64,000 nucleotides of DNA from Solibacillus sp. FSL R5-0449 (GCF_037975215.1 NZ_CP150239.1:2704001-2768000), one strand, 5' to 3'. Shown: positions 1-10,465, counted from the first letter of the stretch. Program-made: numbers and translations. The notes: generated by a model not told the origin, from the letters alone.

Positions 1-2
1 TG

Positions 3-3000
3 CGTGCAACGTTCACGACTGAAGAAACTTTTGAACAGCTATGTATAAATGTGAAAAGCTTCATGACAGAGATGAAGCAGCATCAGTTGTACCGTCAAGA
101 ACAGCTGCGCCGTGATTTGCGGCTGACAACCGATGACCAGCTGTATGGTCCGGAAATTAATTTCATGCCTTTTTATGAAAACTATCTGTTCGGAAATGTC
201 GAGGTAGAGCACAAGAAAGTTGTGACAGGGCCTGTGGAAGATATTTCTTTCAATTTCTATAGCACGCCAAACGGAATGCAGTTTGATCTTGTAGCCAACT
301 CGGAGCTTTATGAACAGGCAGAAGTGGAACGTCATGCCGCGCGTTTCCTGCAGTTGCTTGAGTTATTGGTAGATCAAGCTGACTCTCCACTATTTAACTT
401 GCCATTGCTAGTGCAAGAAGAAAATGCAATGTTTGAGGCAAAACAAGGTCCTGTCAGTGAGCTGAAAAATGCCACTGTGTATGAACTGTTCAAAAAACAG
501 ATGGAAAATATGCCTGGTGCGACCGCTGTCCAGATGAATGATACATCGATTTCCTATGCAGAACTGGATCTGCTTGTCGGCCGGATTGCCCATCAGCTGA
601 AAGCGCATGACATTGGGCTCGAAGACTTTGTCGGAATTTGCATGGACCGTTCGAGTGAAATGGTCGCAGCGATGCTTGCCTGCTTCAAGGTAGGTGCTGC
701 CTACATTCCAATGGATCCTGCTTATCCGGCAGAACGGCTACTTTATATGATTGAGGATGCTCGTCCTAAAATTGTGCTCGTAAATGGTGAGGCTTCATTT
801 ATTGCTGAAGGAACACCGATTGTGCCGTTACACCCTTCGAAGCAAATTTACGAACTGATTGCCACTTGTATTGGACAAACGGCTTATATGATTTATACGT
901 CCGGATCTACCGGAAATCCAAAAGGTGTCGTTGTTGAAATGACGAGCCTGGTTAACTTTTTACAGGCGATGCAGCATCGATTTACATTATCTGAAAAAGA
1001 CAATTTACTGGCGATTACAACGATTTCTTTTGATATTTCGGCCTTGGAGCTTTATTTACCGCTGCTGTACGGGGCATCTATTCATCTGGCGACAAAAGAA
1101 CAGGTACAGGATCCGGTTGTGATGCAGTCGCTGATCAAGCAGCAAAACATTTCCATCATGCAGGCAACACCGACTGTTTGGCAGATGATGGTACAGTACG
1201 CAAAAGACGCGCTGAAAGGACTTACTGTACTTGTCGGTGGTGAAGCGCTTTCGAAAAGCCTTGCGCAGGCACTACTGGAAGCAGGAGCAACCGTTCACAA
1301 TCTGTATGGACCTACCGAAACAACAATCTGGTCAACTTGCACGGAAATTCGCCCGCAAGATACTCCTTCATTAGGTAATGCAATCGACCGGACTGATATG
1401 TATGTGCTCGATAGCATGCTGCAGCCCGTTCCGGTTGGTGTCGTTGGAGAATTGTATATTGCTGGTGACGGACTGGCGCGCTGTTATCATAACCGTTCAA
1501 CCTTAACGGCAGAACGTTTTGTTGCACATCCATTTGCGTCGGGAAAACGTATGTACCGGACTGGCGATTTAGTTGTGTGGCAGGAGGATGGAAGCCTTCA
1601 TTATGTTAGCCGGGCCGACCACCAAGTCAAAATTCGCGGCTTCCGTATTGAATTAGGTGAAATCGAAAATGCGCTTGAAGAAATCACTTCAATTGAACAA
1701 AGCGTTGTGATGATTCGTGAAGATCAGCCGGGTCAAAAACAAATCGTTGCCTATGTAGTTGGGAATGAAACAGAGGAACAATGCAGACTACAGCTAGGAG
1801 AACGTTTGCCGGATTATATGGTACCTGCTCATTTTGTTTTCATGGAAACCTTCCCATTAACGAATAACGGAAAAGTCGACCGGAAAGAGCTGCCGCAACC
1901 TCATGTTTCGATTATTGCAAAAGTGAAACCGACTACGCGTACCGAAGAAACGATTTGTACACTCTTTGAAAATATTTTGAATCTCAAATCAGTGGGAACC
2001 GATGAAAACTTCTTCCAGCTAGGAGGGCATTCCCTGCTAGCAACCGAGCTGCTATTGGCAATACGGAAAACATTTGCTATCGATTTATCGATCTCTGTCA
2101 TTTTCAATCAGCCTACTGTAAAAGAGCTGGCACAAGCAGTGGATAAAGCAAAGAAAAAGACGCTCGCTGGAATCGACAGACAGCAAGTTGAAAAAATCCC
2201 ATTATCGCATGCACAGCGCAGTTTATGGTTTATCCAGCAGCTGGAGGAATCAAGTGCTTCTTATAATATTCCGCTTGTTTATACATTTGATCAGCCGATT
2301 GATGTATTAAAACTGATTAAAGCCATTGGTAAAGTTGTAGAAAAACACGCTATTTTACGTACGGTTTATCCTGCAGTGGATGGGGTGCCCTATCAGAAAA
2401 TCATTGAGGATACGCCGAAAGTGCTGATTGAGGAAGTAAGCCTGGAAGAGGTGCCGGCGCAAATTAATGCGTGCACTCGCTATGCTTTTGATTTGAAACA
2501 GGAACCCGGCTTCCGTGTGACGCTCATCAATTTGAACACATTGGTCGTTGTTTTCCACCATATTAGTGCGGATGGCTGGTCACTTGCAACATTCACCGAA
2601 GATCTGCAGCTTGCCTATGAAGGCCATGAGCTGGAGCCGTTAACGATTCAATACCATGACTTTGCGGTTTGGCAGCAAACGCACGGTGTTTATACAGATG
2701 ACAACATGAATTATTGGAAGGAAAAACTGAAGCATATTCCGGATGAAATTGAGCTTGTCCGGGATGGAAAGTGTCAATTGCAGGGGAAACCGACTAGCGA
2801 AACTTTGACGTTTACAATCGATTCCGCGCTTCACGGACAATTGCTGCAGCTTGCGAAAGATGAACAGGCAACTCTTTATATGGTGCTACAAAGCGGATTC
2901 TTGGCCCTCATGACAAAGCTCGGTGCAGGGGAAGATCTGATTCTCGGTAGTCCAATGGCCGGCCGTGATCAGGAAGAACTGCTGGCAAATGTCGGTATGT

Positions 3001-6000
3001 TCATCAATACGGTGGCGATACGGACGGATACTTCCGGGGATCCTCGTTTCACAAAATTAATGGAACGCGTAAAACAAACCTCGATTGAGGCGATGGAGCA
3101 CCAATATGTTCCTTTTGACCATATTGTCGAAACATTAAAACCGACTCGTGTCCCTTCACAGCATCCGATTTTCCAGATTATGTTCACCTTACAGAACACG
3201 CCTCAGCCATCACTTGTAATGGAAGGCCAAAATGCCGACATTCAGCTGCATACGGTTGGGCAGCCGAAATTCGATTTGAATATCGAGATGCGGGAGCTAT
3301 ATCTAGCCGAGCAGCCTAATGGAATTGAAGTACAGGTGGAATTCCGAACAGATTTATATGAAGCGAAAACAGTTACCGATCTTATGGAACGCTATGTAAA
3401 CGTCCTGCAGCAGGCGTTGCATAATCTGGCCATTTCAGAATTGAATGTGCTGTTGGAACAGGAACAGGAAAAAATTCTGCTTGACTGGAATCCGAAAGGC
3501 CATGTAAGCAAGCAAAAAACTATTGCCGAACAATTCGAAGCGATTGTGGAAATGCATGGCGAACGAATTGCTGTCAGTGACGGAAACGAAGAGCTTACTT
3601 ATACCGAATTGAACCGTAAAGCGAACCAGTTGGCACATCTTTTACTGGAAAAAGGCGTTACATCCGAAACATTTGTCGCACTGTTAATGCCGCGTTCAAC
3701 CGATATGATTGTCAGCATTTTAGCCGTTTTAAAAGCCGGCGCTGCCTATGTGCCGATTGATCCGGTTTATCCGCAGGACCGTATTGACTATATTTTAAAT
3801 GATGCAAACCCGAGCTGTTTAATTACAACCGAAGATTTAAATCTGTCAGCAGAAACGACGGGAGCGATGGAAGTACTTGTCATGGAGAAGCTTTTACTTA
3901 CTGCATTCCCTTCTGAGAACATGGAACGAAACACTCATTCAATGAATCCGGCCTATGTTATCTATACTTCCGGTTCAACTGGCCGCCCAAAAGGTGTGGT
4001 TATTCCGAACCAGAACGTCATCCGCTTACTTGATGCAACAGATGAATGGTTTCATTTTAACGAAGAAGATCGCTGGTCGCTGTTCCATTCCTATGCCTTT
4101 GACTTTTCCGTATGGGAAATATGGGGTGCCCTGTTATATGGCGGTGAGCTCGTAATCATACCGTACAATGTCAGCCGCTCGCCTATCGACTTTTTGGCAT
4201 TGCTTGCAGACAAGAAAATTACGGTACTGAACCAGACACCATCTGCCTTCTATCAGCTCATGACCGTTGATAAAGAGCATCCCGAACTGTCCGGACAACT
4301 GGTACTACGCTACATTGTATTTGGCGGGGAGGCACTTAACCTGACGCGTTTACAGGAATGGTATGACCGACACCCGGAAGATGCACCTACCCTTGTGAAT
4401 ATGTACGGCATTACCGAAACAACTGTCCATGTCAGCTACTTAAGTGTAAATGAAGAACTGAGCCAGTCACAGGCGAATAGTCTGATCGGCACGGCGATTC
4501 CTGATTTAAATATTTATGTCCTTGATGGGCAGTTAAAACCTGTTCCTCCCGGTGTTGTCGGCGAAATGTATGTTTCTGGCGAAGGCTTGGCACAAGGTTA
4601 TTTAAACCGTGCTTCCTTAACGGCAGAACGTTTTATCGCCAACCCGTATGGACCTCCGGGAAGCCGGATGTACCGTACAGGCGATCTGGCTCGCTTGACG
4701 AAAAACGGCGATCTGGACTATATCGGACGCATTGACCACCAAGTGAAAATACGTGGTTTCCGCATTGAGCTTGGCGAGATTGAACAAGTGCTTCTGAAAC
4801 ATCCGCAAATCGCACAGGCAGCTGTCATTGCGAGAGAAGATCGAAAAGATGATGTCCGCCTGGCTGCCTACTATGTTCCGGAGCAAGGTACGGATGTAAC
4901 CGAGCAAATGTTGAAAGAATTCATCTCCCGTTCACTGCCGGCCTATATGGTTCCATCAAGCTGCACTTCCCTGGAGCAGATGCCGCTTACAGCAAACGGA
5001 AAACTGGATACGAAGCAGCTCCCTGCACCTGTCATTACATTGCAGGAGCTTGTATTGCCGAAAACACCGCAGGAAACATTGCTTTGTGAACTGTTCTGCG
5101 AAGTACTCAATCTGCCACAGGTCGGCACAGAGGACAGCTTTTTCGAACTTGGCGGCCACTCGTTATTAGCCGTACAGCTGATCGGACGCATTCGCGAGGC
5201 ATTCGGGAAAGAGCTGGCAATCGGGCATTTATTTGAAGCACCTACTGTATCCGGACTCGCTCATATTCTGCAAAAAGGAAAAGAATCACAGGCATTGAAC
5301 ACCGTACTGCCGTTACGCAGCGGGGAGCAACCGATTTTTGCTGTTCATCCTGCAGGAGGGTTAAGCTGGTGCTATGCAGGACTGCTAAAAAATCTGCCGC
5401 CGGAGTTTGCCCTATACGGCATTCAAGCAAAAGGGATTGCCGAAGATTGTGAACTACCGGGTTCTTTAACCGAAATGGCGCTCGGCTATATTGAAGCCAT
5501 CAAAGAAATTCAACCAAAAGGACCATATCGTCTACTCGGATGGTCACTTGGCGGAAATGTCGTACAGGAAATGGCTGTCCAGCTGGAACGCCAGGGAGAA
5601 GAACTGTCGCTTCTATGCATTATGGATGCCTACCCGTTCACATTCACCCCGCCAGTGGAGCTGACGGAAGAACAGGAGGCACTTGTGGCACTTCTTGCCC
5701 TAGCCGGGTATGAACCTGACATAGAAGATGAAGTGACACAGGAATATGTAATGGATGCTCTAAAAGCAGAGGGCAGCGCAATTGCAACATTAGATGAATC
5801 GACGTTTCTGCGCTTAAAAGAAGTGTATAAAAACTCGATTCAGTTACTGAAAAATCATCAGCAAGAAACGTATAATGGCGATGCTTTATTTTATAAATCT
5901 ACACTTGTGCCAGATTGGATCCCGGACGTTGATGCTACTTCGTGGAATCCGTATATCAAAGGAGAGCTTACACAGATTGATATTGCCTGTCGCCATAAAG

Positions 6001-6083
6001 ATATGTGTCAGTCCATCCCATTGAATGAAATCGGCCAAACATTAATCAAGTACTTAGTAAAGGAGAAAAAAATGTATGTCTAA
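3..6083 (+). CDS. dhbF: Bacillibactin-type NRPS DhbF (5' end outside window)
   Basis: Multimodular non-ribosomal peptide synthetase, open at the left edge. Order seen: C-terminal part of a condensation domain, adenylation (YTSGSTG near 894), carrier (LGGHSLL near 2020), condensation (HHISADG near 2557), adenylation (YTSGSTG near 3963), carrier (near 5145) and thioesterase (GWSLGG near 5537). Reading the ten binding-pocket positions by eye gives D-I-L-Q-L-G-L-I-W for the first A domain and D-F-W-N-I-G-M-V-H for the second; these are the known glycine and threonine codes. This matches DhbF, which builds the DHB-Gly-Thr units of bacillibactin and cyclises the trimer. The frame is open from base 3, so the GTG at 51 is internal. 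The stop overlaps mbtH. Confidence 0.93.
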   Translation, partial: RATFTTEETFEQLCINVKSFMTEMKQHQLYRQEQLRRDLRLTTDDQLYGPEINFMPFYENYLFGNVEVEHKKVVTGPVEDISFNFYSTPNGMQFDLVANSELYEQAEVERHAARFLQLLELLVDQADSPLFNLPLLVQEENAMFEAKQGPVSELKNATVYELFKKQMENMPGATAVQMNDTSISYAELDLLVGRIAHQLKAHDIGLEDFVGICMDRSSEMVAAMLACFKVGAAYIPMDPAYPAERLLYMIEDARPKIVLVNGEASFIAEGTPIVPLHPSKQIYELIATCIGQTAYMIYTSGSTGNPKGVVVEMTSLVNFLQAMQHRFTLSEKDNLLAITTISFDISALELYLPLLYGASIHLATKEQVQDPVVMQSLIKQQNISIMQATPTVWQMMVQYAKDALKGLTVLVGGEALSKSLAQALLEAGATVHNLYGPTETTIWSTCTEIRPQDTPSLGNAIDRTDMYVLDSMLQPVPVGVVGELYIAGDGLARCYHNRSTLTAERFVAHPFASGKRMYRTGDLVVWQEDGSLHYVSRADHQVKIRGFRIELGEIENALEEITSIEQSVVMIREDQPGQKQIVAYVVGNETEEQCRLQLGERLPDYMVPAHFVFMETFPLTNNGKVDRKELPQPHVSIIAKVKPTTRTEETICTLFENILNLKSVGTDENFFQLGGHSLLATELLLAIRKTFAIDLSISVIFNQPTVKELAQAVDKAKKKTLAGIDRQQVEKIPLSHAQRSLWFIQQLEESSASYNIPLVYTFDQPIDVLKLIKAIGKVVEKHAILRTVYPAVDGVPYQKIIEDTPKVLIEEVSLEEVPAQINACTRYAFDLKQEPGFRVTLINLNTLVVVFHHISADGWSLATFTEDLQLAYEGHELEPLTIQYHDFAVWQQTHGVYTDDNMNYWKEKLKHIPDEIELVRDGKCQLQGKPTSETLTFTIDSALHGQLLQLAKDEQATLYMVLQSGFLALMTKLGAGEDLILGSPMAGRDQEELLANVGMFINTVAIRTDTSGDPRFTKLMERVKQTSIEAMEHQYVPFDHIVETLKPTRVPSQHPIFQIMFTLQNTPQPSLVMEGQNADIQLHTVGQPKFDLNIEMRELYLAEQPNGIEVQVEFRTDLYEAKTVTDLMERYVNVLQQALHNLAISELNVLLEQEQEKILLDWNPKGHVSKQKTIAEQFEAIVEMHGERIAVSDGNEELTYTELNRKANQLAHLLLEKGVTSETFVALLMPRSTDMIVSILAVLKAGAAYVPIDPVYPQDRIDYILNDANPSCLITTEDLNLSAETTGAMEVLVMEKLLLTAFPSENMERNTHSMNPAYVIYTSGSTGRPKGVVIPNQNVIRLLDATDEWFHFNEEDRWSLFHSYAFDFSVWEIWGALLYGGELVIIPYNVSRSPIDFLALLADKKITVLNQTPSAFYQLMTVDKEHPELSGQLVLRYIVFGGEALNLTRLQEWYDRHPEDAPTLVNMYGITETTVHVSYLSVNEELSQSQANSLIGTAIPDLNIYVLDGQLKPVPPGVVGEMYVSGEGLAQGYLNRASLTAERFIANPYGPPGSRMYRTGDLARLTKNGDLDYIGRIDHQVKIRGFRIELGEIEQVLLKHPQIAQAAVIAREDRKDDVRLAAYYVPEQGTDVTEQMLKEFISRSLPAYMVPSSCTSLEQMPLTANGKLDTKQLPAPVITLQELVLPKTPQETLLCELFCEVLNLPQVGTEDSFFELGGHSLLAVQLIGRIREAFGKELAIGHLFEAPTVSGLAHILQKGKESQALNTVLPLRSGEQPIFAVHPAGGLSWCYAGLLKNLPPEFALYGIQAKGIAEDCELPGSLTEMALGYIEAIKEIQPKGPYRLLGWSLGGNVVQEMAVQLERQGEELSLLCIMDAYPFTFTPPVELTEEQEALVALLALAGYEPDIEDEVTQEYVMDALKAEGSAIATLDESTFLRLKEVYKNSIQLLKNHQQETYNGDALFYKSTLVPDWIPDVDATSWNPYIKGELTQIDIACRHKDMCQSIPLNEIGQTLIKYLVKEKKMYV

Positions 6084-6282
6084 CCCTTTTGAACAAGAAG
6101 ATCGTGAATATTACGTTTTGCGAAATGCGGAAGATCAGCACTCAGTATGGCCAGCAGTCATTCCTGTCCCTGCCGGATGGGAGGTCGTATATGGCCCTGC
6201 TTTAAAACCATTATGCCAACTCTATATAGAAGAAAATTGGATGGATATGAGACCTAAAAGTCTCCGTAGTGTTCTGGGATGA
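6076..6282 (+). CDS. MbtH-like NRPS accessory protein
   Basis: 68-residue MbtH family protein that binds and activates NRPS adenylation domains. The family signature is complete: the SVWPA and PAGW segments, and a C-terminal W-x-D-x-R-P-x-S-L. The start overlaps the end of dhbF by 8 bases and the stop overlaps the next gene (ATGA), so it is translationally coupled in the dhbF-mbtH-MFS-sfp operon. This is the small protein that sits beside dhbF in many Bacillales. Confidence 0.93.
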   Translation: MSNPFEQEDREYYVLRNAEDQHSVWPAVIPVPAGWEVVYGPALKPLCQLYIEENWMDMRPKSLRSVLG

Positions 6283-7646
6283 AAGCACAGCGAGCAGTCA
6301 TCATCGCCCTGTATGTTGTGGCGATGTTCATGGTTTCAATCGACGGAACGATTGTCAATGTGCTTCTTCCTACGATAGCTGTTGAATTCGGTGTACCACC
6401 GGGGGCAACGAACGGCATTAATATCGGCTACCTTGTCAGCATCGCTGTTGCATTGCCTGCTGCCGGCTATTTAAGCAATCGGTTCGGCGTGAAAAGAATG
6501 TATGTACTCTCTGTCAGTCTATTTACACTCGCCTCTCTTCTTTGCGGATTGGCGGGAAGCTTGCAGGCCCTTATTTTAGCGCGCGTGCTGCAGGGACTGG
6601 CAGGAGGAATCATTACACCTGTCAGCATGACACTGCTGTTTCGGACATTTCCTCCACCGGAAAGACAAAATCTGTCGCGTTCATTAGTATTGCCAATCGC
6701 CTTTGCACCGGCGATTGGCCCCCTAGTGGGCGGACTGTTTTCGGAGTATTTATCATGGAACTGGGCGTTCTTCATTAATATTCCGTTTGGTATCGTCATT
6801 GTCCTGATCGGACTTTTTGCCTTAACGGAATTTGAGATTTTTGAAGCACCATTTGATACGTTGGGCTATATGCTCATTGCACTCGGGTTGCCGCTGTTAA
6901 TGCTCACTCTGAGCCTTATTGCATCAGACGGTGTTTCCATTACGGTCGTCTTTTGTGCGATTGTTGGTATATTTTTATTAAGTAGTTTTTACGTATATGA
7001 ACGAAAAATAAAAGAGCCGCTGCTGGATGTGCGTCTGTATGAACAACCGCTTTTCCTTTCATCGAGTCTCGTCGCGATGTGTTCCATGGGCGCCCTGATG
7101 GGGATGCTGTATCTGTTCCCGCTCATGTATCAGTACGCGTACTCGGCTTCTGCTCTGGAAAGCTCACTTATTACGTTTACCGAAGCACTTGGGCTGATGG
7201 TCGCATCCAAATTACTGCCTCGAACTTCCAAGCGTTTCGGAATGCTGCTTACAGTACGTCTCGGTTTGATCGGTACGGTAATGATTTTCTGCTGTATCGC
7301 CATTCTTGGTCCTTCAGCAAATCCTTGGCTGTTACGCGCATTGATGTTTGCTGTCGGAATATGTTTAGGGCATAGTGTAATCGGTTCGCAACTTTCCGCC
7401 TTTCATCATGTAGCGAAAAGTCAGATGAGCAAGGCGACAACGCTTTACAATATGCTTAACCGCGTTGGAGCTGCAGTAGGAATTGCACTTGTGGCGACGA
7501 CATTAACCGTGTCTGGTCGCTACTTTTCAGAGATTCTTTCTTATCAGTACGCCCTCGTTGCTACGGTTGTTCTGCTTTTGGCAGGACTCGGCTGTTCTTT
7601 AATTGCGAAAGAACAGGCAACTATTCTAAAGGGAGAAAAAGCATGA
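6279..7646 (+). CDS. MFS transporter, probable siderophore exporter
   Basis: 455-residue, highly hydrophobic major facilitator protein of the DHA2 drug:H+ antiporter type. The N-terminal helix carries a SIDGTIVNVLLPTI motif typical of the 14-TM DHA families, followed by a motif-A-like loop (NRFGVKR) and an RVLQGLAGG helix. It overlaps mbtH by 4 bases and the PPTase gene by 4 bases, so all are one operon. From context it most likely exports bacillibactin, as YmfD does in B. subtilis; the substrate is inference. Confidence 0.85.
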   Translation: MKAQRAVIIALYVVAMFMVSIDGTIVNVLLPTIAVEFGVPPGATNGINIGYLVSIAVALPAAGYLSNRFGVKRMYVLSVSLFTLASLLCGLAGSLQALILARVLQGLAGGIITPVSMTLLFRTFPPPERQNLSRSLVLPIAFAPAIGPLVGGLFSEYLSWNWAFFINIPFGIVIVLIGLFALTEFEIFEAPFDTLGYMLIALGLPLLMLTLSLIASDGVSITVVFCAIVGIFLLSSFYVYERKIKEPLLDVRLYEQPLFLSSSLVAMCSMGALMGMLYLFPLMYQYAYSASALESSLITFTEALGLMVASKLLPRTSKRFGMLLTVRLGLIGTVMIFCCIAILGPSANPWLLRALMFAVGICLGHSVIGSQLSAFHHVAKSQMSKATTLYNMLNRVGAAVGIALVATTLTVSGRYFSEILSYQYALVATVVLLLAGLGCSLIAKEQATILKGEKA

Positions 7647-8311
7647 CAACCATCGCCTATTGCAAGATCAACGAGATGCCTGCTGATTGGCAACGTTATC
7701 TTCCCTTTTTGGAAAACGACGTGGTAGAGCGTGTTGGACGCATGCGGAAAACGGAAGATCAGTTGCGGACGGTTTGCGCCCATTTACTGACGAAGATGAT
7801 GTTGATGACGACTTACGAAAAGGAATTATCGGAAGTTCGCTTTACTAAAGATTCAAACGGTAAATACCAACTAGGACAAGACCTTCACTTCAATCTCTCC
7901 CATTCCGGAAGTTATGTGGCATGTGCCATTAGTGATTTTCCGGTTGGAATTGATGTGGAGCAGCAGGTAACAAGGGATTTCTCCCTCTTTCAAGCATTGT
8001 GGAGCGAAGAGGAGAATCATCTCTATAAGCTTCTTGAACAGGAAGCTTTCTATTCCCTCTGGACTGCTAAGGAAAGTTACGGGAAATATAAAGGGTTTGG
8101 TTTACACGTTTCTTTAATGGAGGCAACGATCCGGCAAGATGGATCGATTCATCACCCCGCCTCACGTGTAAAAGCCCGTACCATTCCTTTTTTCCTTGCA
8201 CCTGGTTACAGTGCAGCTGTCTGTTTGGAGGATTCTCTGGAGTCCGTAACACACGTTCAATGGGCACAAATTGAAACGTTTTTCAGGAAAAGGTTGGAGA
8301 AATTGATTTAG
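7643..8311 (+). CDS. Sfp-type 4'-phosphopantetheinyl transferase
   Basis: 222-residue Sfp-family enzyme that transfers phosphopantetheine from CoA to carrier-domain serines. Visible motifs are VGIDVEQ (Mg-binding Asp and Glu) and the WTAKESYGKYKGFG block, both diagnostic. Length matches Sfp (224). It is the last gene of the dhbF operon and overlaps the exporter gene, so its job is presumably to activate DhbF and the aryl carrier protein. A strong hairpin terminator follows at once. Confidence 0.93.
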   Translation: MTTIAYCKINEMPADWQRYLPFLENDVVERVGRMRKTEDQLRTVCAHLLTKMMLMTTYEKELSEVRFTKDSNGKYQLGQDLHFNLSHSGSYVACAISDFPVGIDVEQQVTRDFSLFQALWSEEENHLYKLLEQEAFYSLWTAKESYGKYKGFGLHVSLMEATIRQDGSIHHPASRVKARTIPFFLAPGYSAAVCLEDSLESVTHVQWAQIETFFRKRLEKLI

Positions 8312-8323
8312 CGAATTAGCATT

Positions 8324-8362
8324 TAAAAAGCCTGTAGCCAAGTAAAAGGTTACAGGCTTTTT
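8324..8362. terminator. Bidirectional terminator between sfp and P450
   Basis: Arms AAAAGCCTGTAGCC and GGTTACAGGCTTTTT flank an 8-base loop, with A and T tracts on both sides. It lies between two convergent genes and can serve both. Confidence 0.9.
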
Positions 8363-8365
8363 CTC

Positions 8366-9616
8366 TTATACTCGCTGGACATTCTTAATCATCACTTTGC
8401 TTTTAGGCAAGCTTGGGATGCTTACTTTGCTGTAGCTTAAATCCTGTTCCGGAACATCGTATGACATTTGGTTAACTAGGAAATCAAGACTCACTTTCAT
8501 CATCTCAATCGTCACCCATTCCCCCGCACAGCGATGGCCTAAATAGTAATCGCCGCCCCCTTGCGGAATAAAGCTGAACGGACTGCCATCCCAGTTTTCA
8601 AAACGGCTCGGCTGAAACACTTCGGGATTCCCCCAAATATTCGTATCATGATTCGTTCCGTATAAATCCAATAAAGTTAATGTACCCTTTTCAAACGTAT
8701 AATCCTTCCATGTAAAATCTGCCTTCACTTCCGCGGCGGCAAAAGGGAAGAATGGATAAAAGCGGCGCACCTCCTGCACAAACATCTGTGTATTTTTTTC
8801 GTTGCCGGTTTGAAGCTTCTTCCGCTCTTCCGGATAATGGTGGGCAGCCAATGCTGAAAAAGTAATATAGACCGCAATCGCTACAATCGGCCTTAATATA
8901 TTGATTACTTCTACAGAAGCGACCTCCTGATCAAGAAGATTCCCTTCCAAATCACGATGCCATGAAAATGTATACAGTGCTGTGCCTTCTTCAGGATTCA
9001 GTTTCCCCTCGCGCACTTGGTCGATGAGGTTCCCCATCCACTTTTCCACCCGGTTTCGTGCATGTCTGCCAGCCCAGTGCGATGGTCCGATTGCCGTTGC
9101 CGATTCAAACATCGCTCTAAAATCGTCGGCAAGCTTTTTCATGTCCTTCTCTTCGACCGGTACCCCCGCCCACTCACAGGCAGTACGGCACATGATTTCC
9201 AGCGCTTCCTCGTAAAGAACAACGTCGTCCATCCCCTGCCATTTAGTTAAAGCCGTGTCCCACTGCTTCGCGGCAATTTCATTCAGTTTTCTAAGTCGGT
9301 CCTGGGACATTATGGACATAAACATCTTTTTCCGGTGCTTATGGGCATCTCCATCCAGTGTCTGTACACCCTTTTTGCCGAATAATGTTTCGGCAACACG
9401 GTTTGGTGCAACACCTGCCCTTTTAAACTTACTGTTATCGTAAAAAAGATCGGCCGCTTCCTTTCCGCCCATACAGACCGCCTTTTTTCCAAGCAATCGT
9501 GTTTCGAACAGATCGGAATGAAAGCTTTGTCTTCTATTTAAAATATACAAATAGCCTTCTCTCATAAGATTCAGGCTGTGGTCAATTCCTTCTTCCTTTG
9601 GCACCGAATTTGTCAT
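8366..9616 (-). CDS. CYP152-type cytochrome P450 (fatty acid peroxygenase)
   Basis: 416 residues, like P450BS-beta/CypC, a peroxide-driven fatty-acid alpha/beta-hydroxylase. The haem-thiolate cysteine lies in GHRCAGEW after [10 protein letters not shown]. The [10 protein letters not shown] segment carries the Arg-Pro pair that replaces the acid-alcohol pair in CYP152, so hydrogen peroxide rather than a reductase is the expected oxidant. The E-x-x-R equivalent is in [10 protein letters not shown]. The start has a good AGGAG. A terminator separates it from dhbB, so it probably has its own promoter; a role in siderophore synthesis is not shown. Confidence 0.88.
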   Translation of the reverse strand: MTNSVPKEEGIDHSLNLMREGYLYILNRRQSFHSDLFETRLLGKKAVCMGGKEAADLFYDNSKFKRAGVAPNRVAETLFGKKGVQTLDGDAHKHRKKMFMSIMSQDRLRKLNEIAAKQWDTALTKWQGMDDVVLYEEALEIMCRTACEWAGVPVEEKDMKKLADDFRAMFESATAIGPSHWAGRHARNRVEKWMGNLIDQVREGKLNPEEGTALYTFSWHRDLEGNLLDQEVASVEVINILRPIVAIAVYITFSALAAHHYPEERKKLQTGNEKNTQMFVQEVRRFYPFFPFAAAEVKADFTWKDYTFEKGTLTLLDLYGTNHDTNIWGNPEVFQPSRFENWDGSPFSFIPQGGGDYYLGHRCAGEWVTIEMMKVSLDFLVNQMSYDVPEQDLSYSKVSIPSLPKSKVMIKNVQRV

Positions 9617-9701
9617 CTACTTCATCTCCTTTTGTCTAAAACATTGTCGGTAACCAATTCCCTGTTTATTCTTCAAAAAAACTTGCTTCTATCATAAATG
9701 C

Positions 9702-9736
9702 AAAAAACAGGCAGTGAAAATTTCCACCACCTGTTC
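9702..9736 (-). terminator. Terminator after dhbB
   Basis: On the minus strand AACAGGTGGTG pairs with CACTGCCTGTT (two G-T wobbles) and is followed by a T run. It ends the dhbACB transcript before the P450 gene. Confidence 0.82.
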
Positions 9737-9740
9737 ATTG

Positions 9741-10406
9741 TTATACGAGCTCTGTTTCTGCAGACGCCTCACGCTTGAGCTGGTCCATAATTTGGGCTGT
9801 AGAATAAACTGCCCCACAGCGGCCTGCCACATAGTTGATCGCCATTTCGTGCTCAGCTTGTGTAAAATCAGCTACTGCATCGGCAATGAAAAACGGCTTA
9901 ATGTCCGACATGAAAGCCTCTCCAGCAGTCATAAGGCAACCGATATGGGCGTAAACCCCGCAAATGATTAACTGATCTCGGCCTTGTTCATTCATCATTT
10001 CCAGTAAATTAGATTTCTTAAATGCACTGTAGCGCCATTTTTTCAAAACGATATCGGCCTTGCCCGGCGCCAATTCATCGATCACTTTTGTAATGTTCGG
10101 ATCGTCTTTTAGTCCTGTTCCCCAAAAATCAGTCAGTAATGCGCGGTCTTCTGGTTTTTGATTTCCCGATTGTGCCGTATAGACAACTGGAATGCCAAGT
10201 TTATCGCATTGTTTTCGGATTGCTTTTATGTTGGCGATCATTTCACGAACTAATGATGAATCCTTCTCATAGTAATCGATAAAGTATTGCTGCATATCAT
10301 GAATGAGTAGGACAGACTTGTTCGGATCGACTTCCCAACCTACTTTATTTTTTGGAAGATTGCTTTCTTTTGGCATTTTATATGATGAGATCGCTGGAAT
10401 AGCCAT
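9741..10406 (-). CDS. dhbB: Isochorismatase DhbB without aryl-carrier domain
   Basis: 221-residue isochorismatase that hydrolyses isochorismate to 2,3-dihydro-2,3-dihydroxybenzoate. The catalytic Asp region (LLIHDMQQYF), the KWRYSAF lysine segment and the cysteine segment (GVYAHIGCL) are all present. B. subtilis DhbB is about 312 residues because a C-terminal aryl carrier domain follows; here the protein stops right after the isochorismatase fold (MDQLKREASAETELV) and the next bases are a terminator. The aryl carrier function must be supplied elsewhere. Good ribosome site (AGGAG). Third gene of dhbA-dhbC-dhbB. Confidence 0.92.
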   Translation of the reverse strand: MAIPAISSYKMPKESNLPKNKVGWEVDPNKSVLLIHDMQQYFIDYYEKDSSLVREMIANIKAIRKQCDKLGIPVVYTAQSGNQKPEDRALLTDFWGTGLKDDPNITKVIDELAPGKADIVLKKWRYSAFKKSNLLEMMNEQGRDQLIICGVYAHIGCLMTAGEAFMSDIKPFFIADAVADFTQAEHEMAINYVAGRCGAVYSTAQIMDQLKREASAETELV

Positions 10407-10465
10407 CTAAATCACTCCTTTTTCTTTGTTGATGAAACCTTGTTGTATTTCATGTAATTAAACGT

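Noticed and set aside
4633-4907. Antisense frames inside dhbF
   Set aside because: Shadows of the strongly biased NRPS coding frame without ribosome sites.
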